Shown one piece after another: positions 52,368 through 64,000 of a DNA stretch of 64,000 nt (position 1 is the first letter of the stretch; the number at the start of each line of letters is the position of its first letter). The translations under genes and the position numbers were made by a program. Origin of the DNA: Biomphalaria glabrata (lineage: Eukaryota; Mollusca; Gastropoda; Planorbidae). Under the pieces are notes generated by a model. That model did no database searches, was not told where the DNA came from, and saw only the letters and a list, made by a program, of their open reading frames with translations. Location: positions 32,464,645 to 32,528,644 of the forward strand of contig NC_074720.1 in NCBI RefSeq assembly GCF_947242115.1, written 5' to 3'.

Positions 52368-53371
52368 CACTAGATTATTCAAAAGCATTTTTTACATAAA
52401 TTAGTTCCTGATATCTGTGACTACAGATTTCCTGGCGAACATTATTTTATTAGACATTACCAATGGTTACACATTAACACATCTCTCTACTGAGTCTATT
52501 CCTAGGCCTAGGTCTAAAACTCTTATGGAACTCTAAGATGATAAAACTTCTTTTCGCAAAGATAGTTTTGTGCTTTAACACATAAATATACTAATTATTG
52601 TCCATTCATTTCATATTTTAATCAAATTAACATTCAAATTTGTTTTTCTAAAGCATTTTAATACATTCGTTCGCTGTTCGCTAAAGCTGCGTAGCCGTGT
52701 TGAGATAGGCCTATATTCATTCATAAAAAAGGTCACGCATGCACAGCACAGAATAAACTCTATAAAAGCCAATGTTTAACTCTAGATTAGTGTAGATTTA
52801 GATCTATGTCTACCTCAATATATACTTTATACTTTATACACATGAACATATAAAATTTAGTCTATTCATCTCAAATTTTAATCAAATATATGTAGGCCTA
52901 CAAGCAAATGTTTTAATTTGAAAAAAAAAAAGATTTAAGCCTATTAGCTATTTTGATTTGATAGCTTCATTCACACTATTTTTATATTGACACATTTGCT
53001 TTACTTATTACATTATTATTTCGTTTAATTGTTTACAAAACACTCTCAGTGACTATATCAACAGTAATGCGCAAATAAAGACCCGCGGGTCGCGGGTAAC
53101 ATATGTCTAGTACATATATATTGTTCAAAATTCTTGATTCTTAAAAATTTATCTTTGAAATTCCACAATCAAAGATTTTAAATAAGACGTGTATATTTCA
53201 GTAAAGGAAAATGATGAAACCAGTTTTCACTGGCTTGCCTAAAGAAATTAATATAGAGTTGAAGCTAGGTGCTGAAACAAATGTGATACATACATATATT
53301 AAACATAAATGAACAGCAGCGCCAGGGACCAAGTTTTTAAGTAGTGAATTAACTGCTACGAAAATAAGGGA

Positions 53372-53468
53372 CTGCACCGACAGAGGCTTAAACCAGTGAC
53401 CCAGGAAACGGCTACACCGACTAGCGATAACGCACTAAGCGAACTTAACCTCTAGACTATCCGAATGT
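53372..53468 (-). mobile_element. tRNA-like SINE remnant (unit 3)
   Basis: Partner of 10725-10822; same order of A-box-like and B-box-like elements. Confidence 0.4.
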
Positions 53469-55740
53469 CCAAATTTTATTCTTCTGGTTTAGAGTCACTT
53501 CGCCCGTATGCAAATTACCACCCTCAGTGGTCAAAGGTCACATGCCCAAGCTAGCCCCTACCCCCACCTCGCAGCATCCGTTCACCCACAAGTTGTGGCA
53601 AACAAAAATTCTATCTTCCACTCTTCATTAGAAATATTAACAACAAAGTCACAGTGAGTATCATTCAACGAATATAAAAATGTCTTCATTAAAATCCCAT
53701 ATTAATCTCGACACCTTGCCCCTGCTAAGCCAGCGGATACTGCTGTGGTACCAAACAAAGGAATGTTATGTTTCTCAATCTTTAAGTACTTCTCGGAACC
53801 CGCCAGTGTTTAAGGAACTAAGCTACCATTAGTTTGATCACTGTGGTCATTGAGTCAATGATATGTTTGATATTAAAAGCAGCTTTTACATGCAAATGTA
53901 AGAGTTTATGATTGGGATATTGCTATTTAATTTTATTAACAACTTAATGTTATTCTCAGTCAAAACACGGTTTCATCAGTTGTTAAGCTTGCCATCTTGT
54001 TGCATACCAACCCAGGACTTTCAACACAGATCTTCATAGCATTGAATAAATGCTGGCCTGAATTTGCACCTTTGACTAAATGGCATGACATATTGTCTAT
54101 CACAATAAACTTTGTGTACTTAATTTATCTTAGAATGGCTGTATAGACAACGTTTTTAATCTCCTCATCATAAGAATGAGAAGTTTTAATAATTTATATA
54201 GATATTTTAAATTACCTCTTTTTACTATATATGAATTTTAATATGTATACTCTGTGGGCACACATAAATTCTGCAGCTATTCGCGGGCCGCATAAAACGC
54301 TACGGTGGGCCTAATGTGGCCTGCTGTTCATATATTGCCCACCTCTGCTTTAGTGTAATCTTATGAGCTTGGATGTTAAATATGTGAATTTAAAGACATT
54401 TACAAGTTAAATAACAAATATTGTAACTTATGTTAACTTCAAACACACTGATGTGTACAATCAAAGAAGAACAGATATGCATTGATATTGTCTTTGAGTG
54501 GAAATGAGAGAAAATTAAATTGTAGACCATATATTTTTCAGAATGTTTTTTAAAAAACATTTTGAATGTAGAGTTTAATCATTCATTTTTGATTCACAAT
54601 TTTTGTGTCCTAAATACATAACATCTATTAGAACAACAACAACTAACCAATGACAACATGAAAACTTACTAAGGCAAAATGAAATAAAGAAAAGATATAA
54701 GTTTCTTTTATATTTAATTCATTTATTAAACATGTAGAAGCTATCTCAGTCACAGACACATTATTAATGTAAAGATATAATATAACAGTTTTAACACATG
54801 TAAAAAATGTAACATGAAATTATTGCATCCATTTTACAACTACAGAATCACACAGAGACAAAACAAAAGAGGGACACATGTAAAACAAACAGACAAAAAG
54901 ATTTTGTGATGTATTTTGTTCCCCAAAATATAAGATACTGTTGTTGTTGTTTTATAAATGTATTACATTTATCTATGAAATAAGAGAAAGATAATTGTAT
55001 AGCCTAACATCTTAATCCTGTTAAGTTGGTGTATTATGTGATGTATTTTGTTCCCCCCAAAAATAGACACATTGCTTAGTAAAGAAATTAGTCGCAAAAT
55101 ACGAGTTAAATAAAGATTAAACTTAAAAATTTAAACTCTGTTCAGTTAGAGGATTTAAGTTCTTATGACTTTGACTCATCAAAGACAAATGACTCAAAAG
55201 TGTATAATTAGTTTCATTATTTCCCGTGATTCTTATTAGTTTTAACCATAAGTTTAACTAGTCTTTAATTTAAAAAAAATATTTCATTTAGAATTTAAAA
55301 TACGATTTTAAAAAGACATAATAAACTAATGTTGATGTTCCTCATTTAAAACAATTTAAGGTCTTATATATTCGTAAGAGTGAGTGTGTGTGTGTGTAAA
55401 AAATGTGTATGAATGCCAAGATTTAAATATTGTTGCATGTATACAAGTATATCTGAGCCACGCAGTGTATCAACCACTGAGATTTGCTGCACATGTGGAA
55501 AACTATGTGTGACAATGTATATGTGCCAATGTATGTGTCGTAAAGTATATGTGTCTATGTTTTTAGCCTGTGTGAAAGCGTGACATATTTCTGAATTTCT
55601 ATCTAACTATAAATGGTTTCTTTTGGTACAGAAAATTACATATTTTTTGTGTACAAGATGTAGGAAAAGCTATCATCACAAAATCTTTTGAACTCTTTTT
55701 GAGACTTTAAAAAGAAAAACATATAACTTTCTCTTGACAA
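53469..55740. other. Spacer downstream of K7
   Basis: Near copy of 10823-13083, including the hAT-like end near 54347. The AATAAA of K2 is replaced by an A-run at about 55643-55652, so K7 may use another poly(A) site. Confidence 0.5.
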
Positions 55741-57956
55741 TTACAGCAAACCAATGTCTGTAGAGAAAAAATACAATCAAGTAGTACTTTGAGAAAAATA
55801 GAAAAGTTTATACAAGAAAACAGACAGACAGATAGACAGAAAAACAGAGAGAAAAAATTTGGAAGAGACAAACAGAAAGATTGTTAATTTTTTTATTTTT
55901 TTTTACTTTTGAAATTAGTTTTACATTATATTAACACAAGTGTCCAATATATTTTGGCAATAAACATATAGACAGATTGATTACCTCTAAGCATTTCAAT
56001 TCTATGTTTAAAACGTATTGAGCGGTTCAATAAATTGATCAGACTCAGGACTGAAAATCGCTTGGTAGGATCAGCTTCCAAAAGACATGACAAAATGTCC
56101 CTGAAAATAAGATCATAAAGTTACATTTTATTATTAGAGTTCTACACATGGCAAATATTTCAAATATTTTTTTTTTATTTCTAATTTTCATTATTTCTTA
56201 GTCATATTTCTTTTACTATCCATATTTTCTTGTTTAAATGTAAAATCTTTGTAACAGTGACATTGGACATAGAAAATTGTTATTCACTAAGTATACAAAA
56301 TCAATGTCGATGTTTTGACTCACCTGTCGATATCTGGTAGGAAGAATGTTCGTAAAACTATCGTGAGTAGTGGCTCCTTGGGCTTCAGGTCTATGACATC
56401 TACCATGCACAGCATACACCAGTAGACTACTCCAAGTGAGTACATGTCACACTACAATAACAAAACAAAAACATTACTGTATTTATTTAATTCTGACTTA
56501 ATTATTTTAATTGTTTAAAATATTTCGACGATTATTTTGCACCTATATACACTATTAGTCAGTATAGTTTTGTGTTTTTATAGGTTTAAACAGCTAGAAA
56601 ATAAACTTGGTTCCATATTTTTTGTATTTTTATTCTTTTTTTCTTTCAAAATGTTCAATCCCCCCCCCCTCTATCTATCTCTATGTGTGTGTGTATGTGT
56701 TTTTGTGTGTTTTAAGGTCTATGCAAAAAAAAAAAATAAATCTGTGTTCAGACCTTATGGATTGATTGTGTCATATACAACGCTTTAAAACAATTTAGTG
56801 AAGATATTTTATATAGACATCTAGATTGGCAAACGGTCTCTTTGGTTTCAGTACCTAAACATTAGCTTATTAAAGTGGGATTATCTATACGTGTATAAAA
56901 ATGGCAAAGAATGCTAGTAGATTTAATCATTCAAACTTTTTCATTTATCTGCTTAGGTTTGGTTAAATGTACTTGAACTTTTTTTACATTGTAATTGCAT
57001 TTCAGTAGAACTTGTTTCACTTTTATTTCCCTTGTGTATTGCGCACAAAAATTATAATAAAATAAAATAGTTTATTAAAAAAAAAAACTTTTGCAGAAAG
57101 CAGGATCAGATTTCATCGAATGTCTCTAGCGTTTTTTTCGTGTTTAAATAACGTGTATAAATTTCAGGTTGGATATTTATGCCAGAGTTTAACCCTTTAC
57201 AACTAGGAAAAAATGATGGAAGTAAACTATTCAGTAGGTAAGAGATTCAAGCGCCATACGTAAAAAAAAAAAAAAAAAAACTGTAATGGTTAAAATTTAC
57301 TACTAACTCAGTACTCCTAATGACATACTTTTAAAAACTTCAAGTAGACTTACCTTAAAGCAGTCAAAGGTCTTGTTGCCCTGCTCAGGAGATATGTGCA
57401 TTACTGTTCCTTTTCTCCCGGTAACTAAAGGCTCAGATGGCCAGACGTGGTCTGCTAAACCAAAATCAGCTATGACCACATTCTTTTGATTAGTGAGTAA
57501 AATGTTGTCAGATTTCAGGTCCCTGTGAGCGACTCCTCGGTCGTGAAGAAACTTGATTCCACAGCAAAGCTGCACCAGGCATTCATCTCTCAACTCATGC
57601 GTCATCGTTGGCAGCGCCTTGGTCAGCGTGCCCTGCTCGTAGAATGGCATGACGAAGCAGAAGTAATTTGGAAATGACGCGACGGTGTCTAAGCACATGA
57701 TGAAGGGGTGTTTGAGCTCTGCCAGTAGTCCAACTTCTGTCAAGAACTGACGTTCCGCCGAAATACCTTTCTGTGTCTTGTCTTTGTAACACATTTTTAC
57801 AGCCCACTTTTTGTTGGGATCGAGTCTTTTGTGAACTTGTACAACTTTGGTAGGATAACGATCCTTTAGGACTTTCTCAATCTGCATATCATAGACTTCA
57901 CATACATCTTTTTGATACTCTTCCATTTTGAAGACTTTTCCTTTACTGGTCAACAT
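55741..57956 (-). CDS. K7: type II protein kinase-like gene, 4 exons, 287 aa
   Basis: Coding exons 57956-57354, 56451-56324, 56100-55985 and 55757-55741; canonical splice sites, frame open to DIGLL. AVK lysine K54, alphaC glutamate E74 (FLTEV), HRD 144-146, N151, DFG 164-166, SPEQ 189-192. Exon 2 starts CDMYSLGVVYWCM; exon 3 has LLEADPTKRFS. The segment before K54 (YPTKVVQVHKRLDPN) lacks the glycine motif. The start MLTSKGKVFK is shared with K2. It is the only type II member with no visible defect in motifs or splicing and so is the best reference for the subfamily. It is the unit-3 partner of K2 and retains the 14 residues that K2 lost. Confidence 0.85.
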
Positions 57957-58124
57957 CGTGAATAGAAGCAGAGTCGAAATAAATAGAACTATATAACGAA
58001 CAAGATCCGTTTCAATTAAACACAAGTTGTAAATATTGAGAGAAGAAATGATTTGAACACAAGCTGATCGTACGATGAGATTTTTAGAAGTAACACAAGT
58101 GTCTTAAGAAGATTTAAAGTAATG

Positions 58125-58170
58125 AATATATCCTTCTAATTTTTTTGCCAATGAAGCTCCTCCCCTCAAT
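58125..58170 (-). promoter_or_regulatory. Putative K7 core promoter
   Basis: Same core as K2: GGGGAGGAGCTTCATTGGC then AAAAAAATTAG then GGATATATTC (about 58125-58134). Confidence 0.5.
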
Positions 58171-58720
58171 AATTTGGGACCTTTTCTTTGTCATGTGATT
58201 TGTGACAGAAAGTTGTTGTTGCGGTTGAACTGGCTTTCATCTATTTAACGCAGTAAGGAATTTAAGTGAATCTATTGTTTGAAGTAGACATTATATGTTT
58301 ACTTAAAGACAGCTGACACGTTTTTATTTAGGCTGGACAAGAATGAAAGCAATAGGAGTGGCCGAGCCGATAGCGCTTTGACGCGCTGCAACTAATGAAG
58401 CTATTGTTCGGCCACTTCTGACTCCGCGATAGTCTACGCCGGGTCTCTATCATGTTGATTTCTTTGTTGTTGAAGCGAATGATTTGTTTGTGTTTACGGA
58501 GTATCAAAGTAAACTAGAAGTGTATGTATGTGTGTTTGTGAGTTAGTAAGGGTTGGAGAGGATAGTCTCAAAAATGTATCAATAAAATATATATAATATT
58601 TTTCATTATAATTTTTTTTTATTAGCTTGGATTGGAAATATTTCTTTAGTGGAGTGTGGTAGACATTGATTTCAAAAACGGCTCTAACGATTTTCCTGGA
58701 AATTTGATAGTTTATATATA
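58171..58720 (-). repeat. Type II upstream block (K7 copy)
   Basis: Near copy of 15467-16000, but with CATCTATTTAACG kept where K2 has a short deletion (about 58238-58250). Confidence 0.6.
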
Positions 58721-58974
58721 TCTTTAAGAAAAAAAAAGCTGATTAATAGTTTAATACCCCCCTTCCGGCTACTCCCATGTAAACAATAATACATTTTATT
58801 CTCTATAATTTTTTATTATCACTGCTTAAATTTTTAGTCTTATGTCCTGGGTGTCTCTAAGTTGAGTGATTTTATGTATGGTGTTATAAATATAAGAGTT
58901 AATATTACAGAAAGTACTATATACATGATAGTACTATATACATGTTAGTACTGCATATATGATGGAATTTTGGT

Positions 58975-59110
58975 AACGAAAAAGTAAAGCGCCTTGTTTC
59001 TGAACCAGAGTTTTGGATTCGAATCCTGGTGAAGACTGTGAATTGTAAGTTCTGGATCCTTAGTGCGCCTCTGAGTACTCCAAACTCCTGTGGGTACCTG
59101 CCATTAGTTG
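58975..59110 (+). mobile_element. SINE 5' part fused to a hAT remnant (unit 3)
   Basis: Partner of 16286-16400. GGATTCGAATCCTGG is the B-box. This copy keeps CATTAGTTGGGGGACACATC at the junction, which unit 1 partly lost. Confidence 0.6.
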
Positions 59111-59759
59111 GGGGACACATCAACCTATGTGTCCGCAGTGGACCCCGTACTTTCATAGGACCAGCGCTAATTCTAGGTGTAAAAAGTATTCAATTAAACA
59201 CTTTTAAAACATATAACAGATTTCCCGCTCCTGCAAATCTCCGGAAATTGCAAAAGTATACAAAAAATGTCCTGGAAATCTCCGGAAATTATTAAAAATC
59301 TTTTGAAAACTCTTACAAATCTCATGAAATATATTGACAAAATTGTCATTTTTCAGTGTCATTCAATATGGAAAACGCCAATCCTACACGCGATAAGTAA
59401 AAACGGCATTATGAATTACCCGTAATTGTGTAATCTGGTGAAAGAAGCTTTTTGCGCCTCAAACTATTGAAGAATTACTTGAGGTCAACAATTCTCAAAG
59501 ATACATTAAAACATTTGGTAATTCTTGCTATTGAGCGGGATCTATGTTGGAAACAGAATTATTATGATATACTGTATGACTTTGCTACATGCAAGGCTCG
59601 TAAAGTAATTCCGTACGTAGTCAAGAATGAATAAAACGCTTCCCTACCCAAACTTGACCCCGCGAAATTCGTTTCGCATAGTACTCCACAATGGTTAAGT
59701 CTGGGCCTGCTTGTTCTCTTTCCATGACTTCTTGGTCACATTGGTCAAGTCCGGCCCTG
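59111..59759 (+). mobile_element. hAT remnant with transposase C-terminus (unit 3)
   Basis: Partner of 16401-17073. The dimerisation-domain frame 59441-59634 is kept (RLKLLKNYLRSTI, YDFATCKARKV). Ends at GTCTGGGCCTG (59709) and GTCCGGCCCTG (59759). Confidence 0.7.
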
Positions 59760-60769
59760 CTATGGAATGACGGGTCAATACTACTTGTTCCCCCCCCCCC
59801 CTCTTTTTATTCTCCTCTTAAATTACGTAGAGTAACTCTAGTCCGACCGACTTGCAAAAATAAAAGACTGATCATTCCTTTACGTTGTGTACAAACTCTT
59901 GCGCCATATATATATTTGTCTAGGGTTAATATATTAGGTAGAACTACTGGAATAATTTAACTAGTTGGCTACGACGTGATTTAACCTCTGTTATCAGCAA
60001 AGTGTCCCGCTAAATACTCAGAATTTGCAAAGTGTCCCTATAAGGAAAAAGTTTGCGAAACACTAATCTAGGCCTATACGGTTATACATTGTAGCAAAAA
60101 GTGTTTTCAATTAATTTTAAATCTTATTTCACACCCCCCCCCCCTTTTCTAATCATTTTTTTACAAATTAAGCCTAATAACTTTTTAATTCACTTTTTAA
60201 AACTAGGAAAAACTGAATGAGCAACTAGCACCCCCACCCCAAACATAGAGCTGACTAATTTAAAACGATCTGTTTGCAGGGGAGGGGGAACACACGTAGA
60301 TACCACGTAAGTACTTTAAAGGCATCAAGCGTAGATTGACAATGACTTCAAAAAAAAATATCGCGTCGATAGAGTGACCCATTACAAACATAACATCTTT
60401 TTATCTCAGCTACTCTTTGTCCTTTTTTTGTTGTTGTTGTGTTGTGGTGGACTTCAGCCAGTGTTACATCCAAGTTTTGACAGACCCTGCATCCCACCCC
60501 AACCCACCACTGCTACGACCACAGCGAACCGACGCGTTCAAGCAGAACAGTAGCACAATATAAAAAAATATCTTTAATGTACACAATTTTCTAATGCTTG
60601 GACGAAATGAAAATCTTCAGGACTAGAACAAAACAAAAAAAAAAAAGGTTAAAACATTCGGCCTACTGTTATCCAATTTCTTTTATTTCTATTACTTTTT
60701 TTTAAAATCTACAATATAATTAACATTATTTAGAACTATACTGTTTACTAGATAAGTAAGACTTTGCAA
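59760..60769. other. Spacer, unit 3 copy of 17074-18049
   Basis: No gene. C-runs at 59791 and 60134 differ in length from unit 1. A short insertion ACTTGCAAAAATAAAAG (59849-59865) is unit-3 specific. Confidence 0.5.
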
Positions 60770-60905
60770 TCCATAAGGCTGATGATGTAAAGGTCATCTG
60801 TTACTATGTCCGAGGATGTCATGCGGCCTGCACAACGACCAATTTCCTTTACTTACCCCAACTAATGACAGGTACCGATCAGATGTGGGTGGACTTAGAA
60901 CTAGA
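60770..60905 (-). mobile_element. tRNA-derived SINE body, 5' truncated (unit 3)
   Basis: Partner of 18050-18180, followed by an A-run of about 20 bases. Confidence 0.7.
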
Positions 60906-60974
60906 TATCGTAAAAAAAAAAAAAAAAAAAAAACAAACGTAAAATGCATCTATTCCTATTGTGCGTTAAATATT

Positions 60975-61140
60975 TTTAGTGGCCCCGAAAGGGGAAAAGA
61001 CGCTATTAGTTTTTGTGAAATGTCTGTCCGTCTGTCCATCCCGTTTAGATCTCGTGAACTAGAAAAGATAGTGAAAATCCGACATCATAATATTTTAGTC
61101 CATTCAAAGTTCTGATGCAACGGCTCCTTTTTTCTTTTCT
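60975..61140 (+). repeat. Dispersed repeat of unknown class (unit 3)
   Basis: Partner of 18235-18420 with CCCCGAAAGGGGAAAAGACG. Confidence 0.35.
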
Positions 61141-61804
61141 AAAAGCCAAAAATGTAATTTTTTTAAATCACTTATGCAAGCAGTTTTTTTTTTTATAAAG
61201 AATACAGAACTTTTACAACTATTCCCTATTAATAGTAACAAAAACGGGAGACTCTATGGTAGGGGCAATGACTATGTATCCAATATTTTACACATTTATG
61301 CAAATGGTTTTACATTTTTTGCCAAAATTTAGTATTTTAGCATTTGTATTGCTAAGTTAAGTAAGTTCTGTCATACTAACTACTACATTTACACACAAAA
61401 AAAGGTTATTTAGTATGCATATAAGTTGAACATAATTTAAAACAACAATTAATAAGTAGTTTGTCATATTATCGCGTCCATCACAACTATAGAACACGAA
61501 AGTAGAAAAGTAAAGGATGTTTTATTTTACGTATTTATTTTCTTGAGGTTCAGAATAAGAGATTAGCCTCTTTCCAAAACAATTAGATTAATTAGATATT
61601 CATTATATGACATCAGTTAGGCCAGGTTCGCATTTAACTTCACATTCACTTATCCTTTGGTCCACCCCTGAGTCCATTCTTCTCTGTCATTTGTCTTTGA
61701 TAGAATTTCATTCTGATGTTCTTATGGAAATTTTTAATAGCTTGGGTGGACCATGAGTTCCTTTTGGTTCTACATTATTTTATTATTATTATTGTTATTA
61801 TTAT

Positions 61805-62010
61805 AGCGCTATTTTCATGCTTACAGCATGCTCGGAGCGCTTTTGGTCCAATTCATTTGTGGACCAGTGGGGGGGGGGGTATCTAGGAGTTGGTTTTCCG
61901 TGCTGCCTTTAGGCTCAGTAAACACAACTCTGCCCGAGTCGGGTGTCGAACCTCGAGCCCCCCTCTAGGTAGCCAAGCCAAGCCAAGTTCAAGCCTCTCG
62001 ACCACGCTTC
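61805..62010 (+). repeat. SINE-like dispersed repeat (copy 3 of 3)
   Basis: Partner of 19024-19215, more complete: it keeps GCATGCTCGGAGCGCTTTTG. Confidence 0.65.
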
Positions 62011-62099
62011 CTACATTATTGCAGAAGCTTTTCGGGGGCATTATATAAGACAGAGAAAAGAAGTGCAAGTTGAGTTTCTAGAGTTGAGTACATTTTGGA

Positions 62100-62392
62100 G
62101 GAAGCTCAGTATAGAGAGTTACAGTCCATTGCCGTGAAATGCAGAAAAGTACATTGAATTACAAAACAAGAAATGTGAATTACACAGAGGTACAGAGAAT
62201 TACAGGGAAGCACTGTGAATTAGAGAGAAAAGCAGTGAATTAAAGAAAAGTACATTGAATTACTGAGAATTACAGTAAATTAGAGAAGTACAGTGAATTA
62301 CAGAAAAGTACAGGAAATTACAAAGAAGTAAGTACTGTAAATCACAAAGAAGTATAGTGAATTCTAGAGAAGTCCAGTGAATTACGTTAACC
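62100..62392 (+). repeat. Minisatellite (unit 3)
   Basis: Same repeat as 19290-19650, with the homogeneous central units reduced to about one and a partial one. Confidence 0.9.
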
Positions 62393-62765
62393 GTTGATTT
62401 TTTAAAATCTCTGTATCCTGTGATATCAAGTCGTTAGTCGAACAATAAAACTGTATCTCTAACACTTTTAACACGAGAACGTCTCTTCTTTTTGTATCTT
62501 TTTGTAATTGTCGATAGTTTGTAGTTCATAGTTTCTGATATTCTTTCTAAAAATATTGAAACCTGCCTTTTGAACTGCATGACCAAGCCTATTCGTGGAC
62601 AATTTTGAGTTTGTGTTTCCACACTAACTGTCTTTGTAACATTGTTCTGTATTGCATTTACTATGGAGTTAAATCAAGCGTAGGTATAGTAATTGACTAC
62701 TGCAAGAGTTCGTGGAACACCTAGTCAGGCCTCGCGGAACACAGTTTTGGTAACACTTTCCTAGA
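62393..62765 (-). mobile_element. hAT-like remnant (unit 3)
   Basis: Partner of 19651-20010, with the same degenerate terminus near 62741-62756. Confidence 0.4.
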
Positions 62766-64000
62766 CAATATATAAATCAATGTTACTTGATTCGGCGCCT
62801 TCACGGAGGTTACGCTTGATACCAACAAGTGAGATTATTTATTCAGTATTCACAGATGTAGTTAAATATATTGAGTTTCGTCTCCTTAAATAATTGTACG
62901 CTTTATTTCACTCACAGCCATTATCGGATCAGATTGAAACACTATACAATTATTTATTGTAACTAACAAAACATGAATCAATTGGAAAAAAATAGTTGAT
63001 TTTATAATTTTTTTTAAATAATTATTTTGTCTTATATCTAAAAATCGAAATAACGTCTACATTCTTAGGAAACAGTTGCAATTGTGGAGTTCTTCCCCTT
63101 AGATAAGCCTCTTCTATGGAAATTTTTATTTCGCTTGTTCTTTGTTTTACTTTATCTTTAAACATTGACTCATAAAAGTTGTCATAGAAATCTCTAGATG
63201 TTCTGGACAATACTATCATTTATTTGGCTAATGTCCAGCAAAAGAATCAAAGCTACAGTTTGAAGTGGACACTATTGATAGACATTGAAAGCCCACACAG
63301 CCGACATATTTTTGTTTGAACTGTTCAAAATATTTGAAATAAAGAGTCTCCGAGCCACGTAATGCATGGAATAAAGTTCTTGTTCAATGGTACAGAACAC
63401 TATGAAAGTCAACGCCGGCTCTCTAACACGTGGATTATTATGTTGGTGTAGGTGTAGAACACTGTAGATGATTGTCTGTTTAAATTTTAGCGCGTCAATA
63501 AAAAACCCAAAAGAAAACAATTGTGTGTGTGTGTATGTATCTGTGTATGTTTCTTTGTGTGAGGGTGAGTGTTGAAAGTTATGACTAGTGAAGACTGCCC
63601 AGTTCCTAGCGTCATAACTTTAAAAAAAAATGATTTGAAATAAAACTTTATTATCTAAAACTTTTTATGCTTGCAATTTTCTACAGGCTTTCATTCATTT
63701 TGTTTTTGTTTTAATGCTAGATTTAAAAAAAAGATTAATGTACTAAGTTTTGTGTGTGTGTGTTTGTGTGAAGTACTGTAAATCACAAAGAAGTATAGTG
63801 TGGGGGGTAATGTGGACATATTCTACTACACTGAAGTAACTTCTTATTTAAATACTTACAAACTATGCATTAAAAAAAACTACTCAGACAACTGATTAAA
63901 TATCTGTACCAAACTATTCCTCCCAAACTATGAAATTAATAACACAATATTATTACTATTACAATTGAGAACTCATAATTAAATTTTTGTATTATTTCAG
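62766..64000. other. Start of unit 4, runs off the window
   Basis: Matches 20012-21227 closely to the last base. By analogy a further type I kinase would be expected about 1 kb beyond the right edge, on the minus strand. Confidence 0.6.

Larger units (their letters stand above)
50492..53110 (+). mobile_element. Helitron-like non-autonomous element, about 2.6 kb
   Basis: It splits a (TA)n run that is intact in unit 1 (10437-10473). The 3' end has a GC hairpin (ACCCGCG, loop GGT, CGCGGGT at 53081-53097), nine bases, then CTAG (53107-53110) followed by T. That is the Helitron signature of a hairpin about 10 bp before CTRR, with insertion at AT. The 5' end is near TATAAAGTAGAATGTGAGGT (50493); a TC start is not evident. 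There is no target duplication. There are no Rep/helicase frames, so it would need a helper. Internal repeats of about 261 bp and a nested hAT element make up much of it. Confidence 0.75.

Overview
The window looks like eukaryotic nuclear DNA from a mollusc, most likely a heterobranch (freshwater) snail. It is AT-rich, with split genes and GT-AG introns, long GATA microsatellites and many transposon remnants. Several of the tRNA-derived SINEs resemble families I remember from planorbid snails. The species call is inference; no database was searched.

The only convincing host genes are seven related protein-kinase loci (K1 to K7), all with the same four-exon structure: a large first exon carrying the N-lobe through the activation loop, two short C-lobe exons (about 125-128 and 113-119 bp), and a last exon with only 17 coding bases. 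They form two subfamilies. Type I (K1 3785-6010, K3 22336-24795, K6 44487-46959, all minus; K4 30401-32891, plus, diverged) ends in EQRFI. Type II (K2 13084-15253, K5 38990-41019, K7 55741-57956, all minus) ends in DIGLL. All keep the VAIK-type lysine, the catalytic Asp/Asn and DFG, but none has a recognisable glycine-rich loop. K2 lacks the alphaC helix. K5 has a changed HRD motif and a shifted splice acceptor and is probably dead.

The layout is a tandem array of roughly 18-22 kb units, each ordered type I, spacer, type II, spacer. Unit 1 runs from about 1.7 to 20.2 kb and unit 3 from about 42.6 to 63 kb; the two are near-identical along almost their whole length. Unit 2 (20.2-42.6 kb) is rearranged. 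After type I gene K3, the type II gene body is missing and only its promoter remains (27.57-28.34 kb), partly duplicated in tandem. Then come an inverted diverged type I gene (K4), a LINE/SINE graveyard (33.6-37.4 kb), a decayed type II gene (K5) and an inverted copy of the type II upstream block (42.15-42.59 kb). Unit 4 begins at the right edge.

Mobile DNA accounts for most of the rest: hAT remnants with recognisable ends and a transposase C-terminus, a 2.6 kb Helitron-like insertion in unit 3 carrying a 675 bp hAT element with a perfect 8 bp target duplication, RT/endonuclease fragments of LINEs, several tRNA-type SINEs (one with a 12 bp target duplication and empty sites in sister units), a foldback element, and minisatellites. 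The promoters of both kinase subfamilies share a GGGAGGAGCTT-like box near a TATA-like element. This suggests they descend from one ancestral gene and may be co-regulated.
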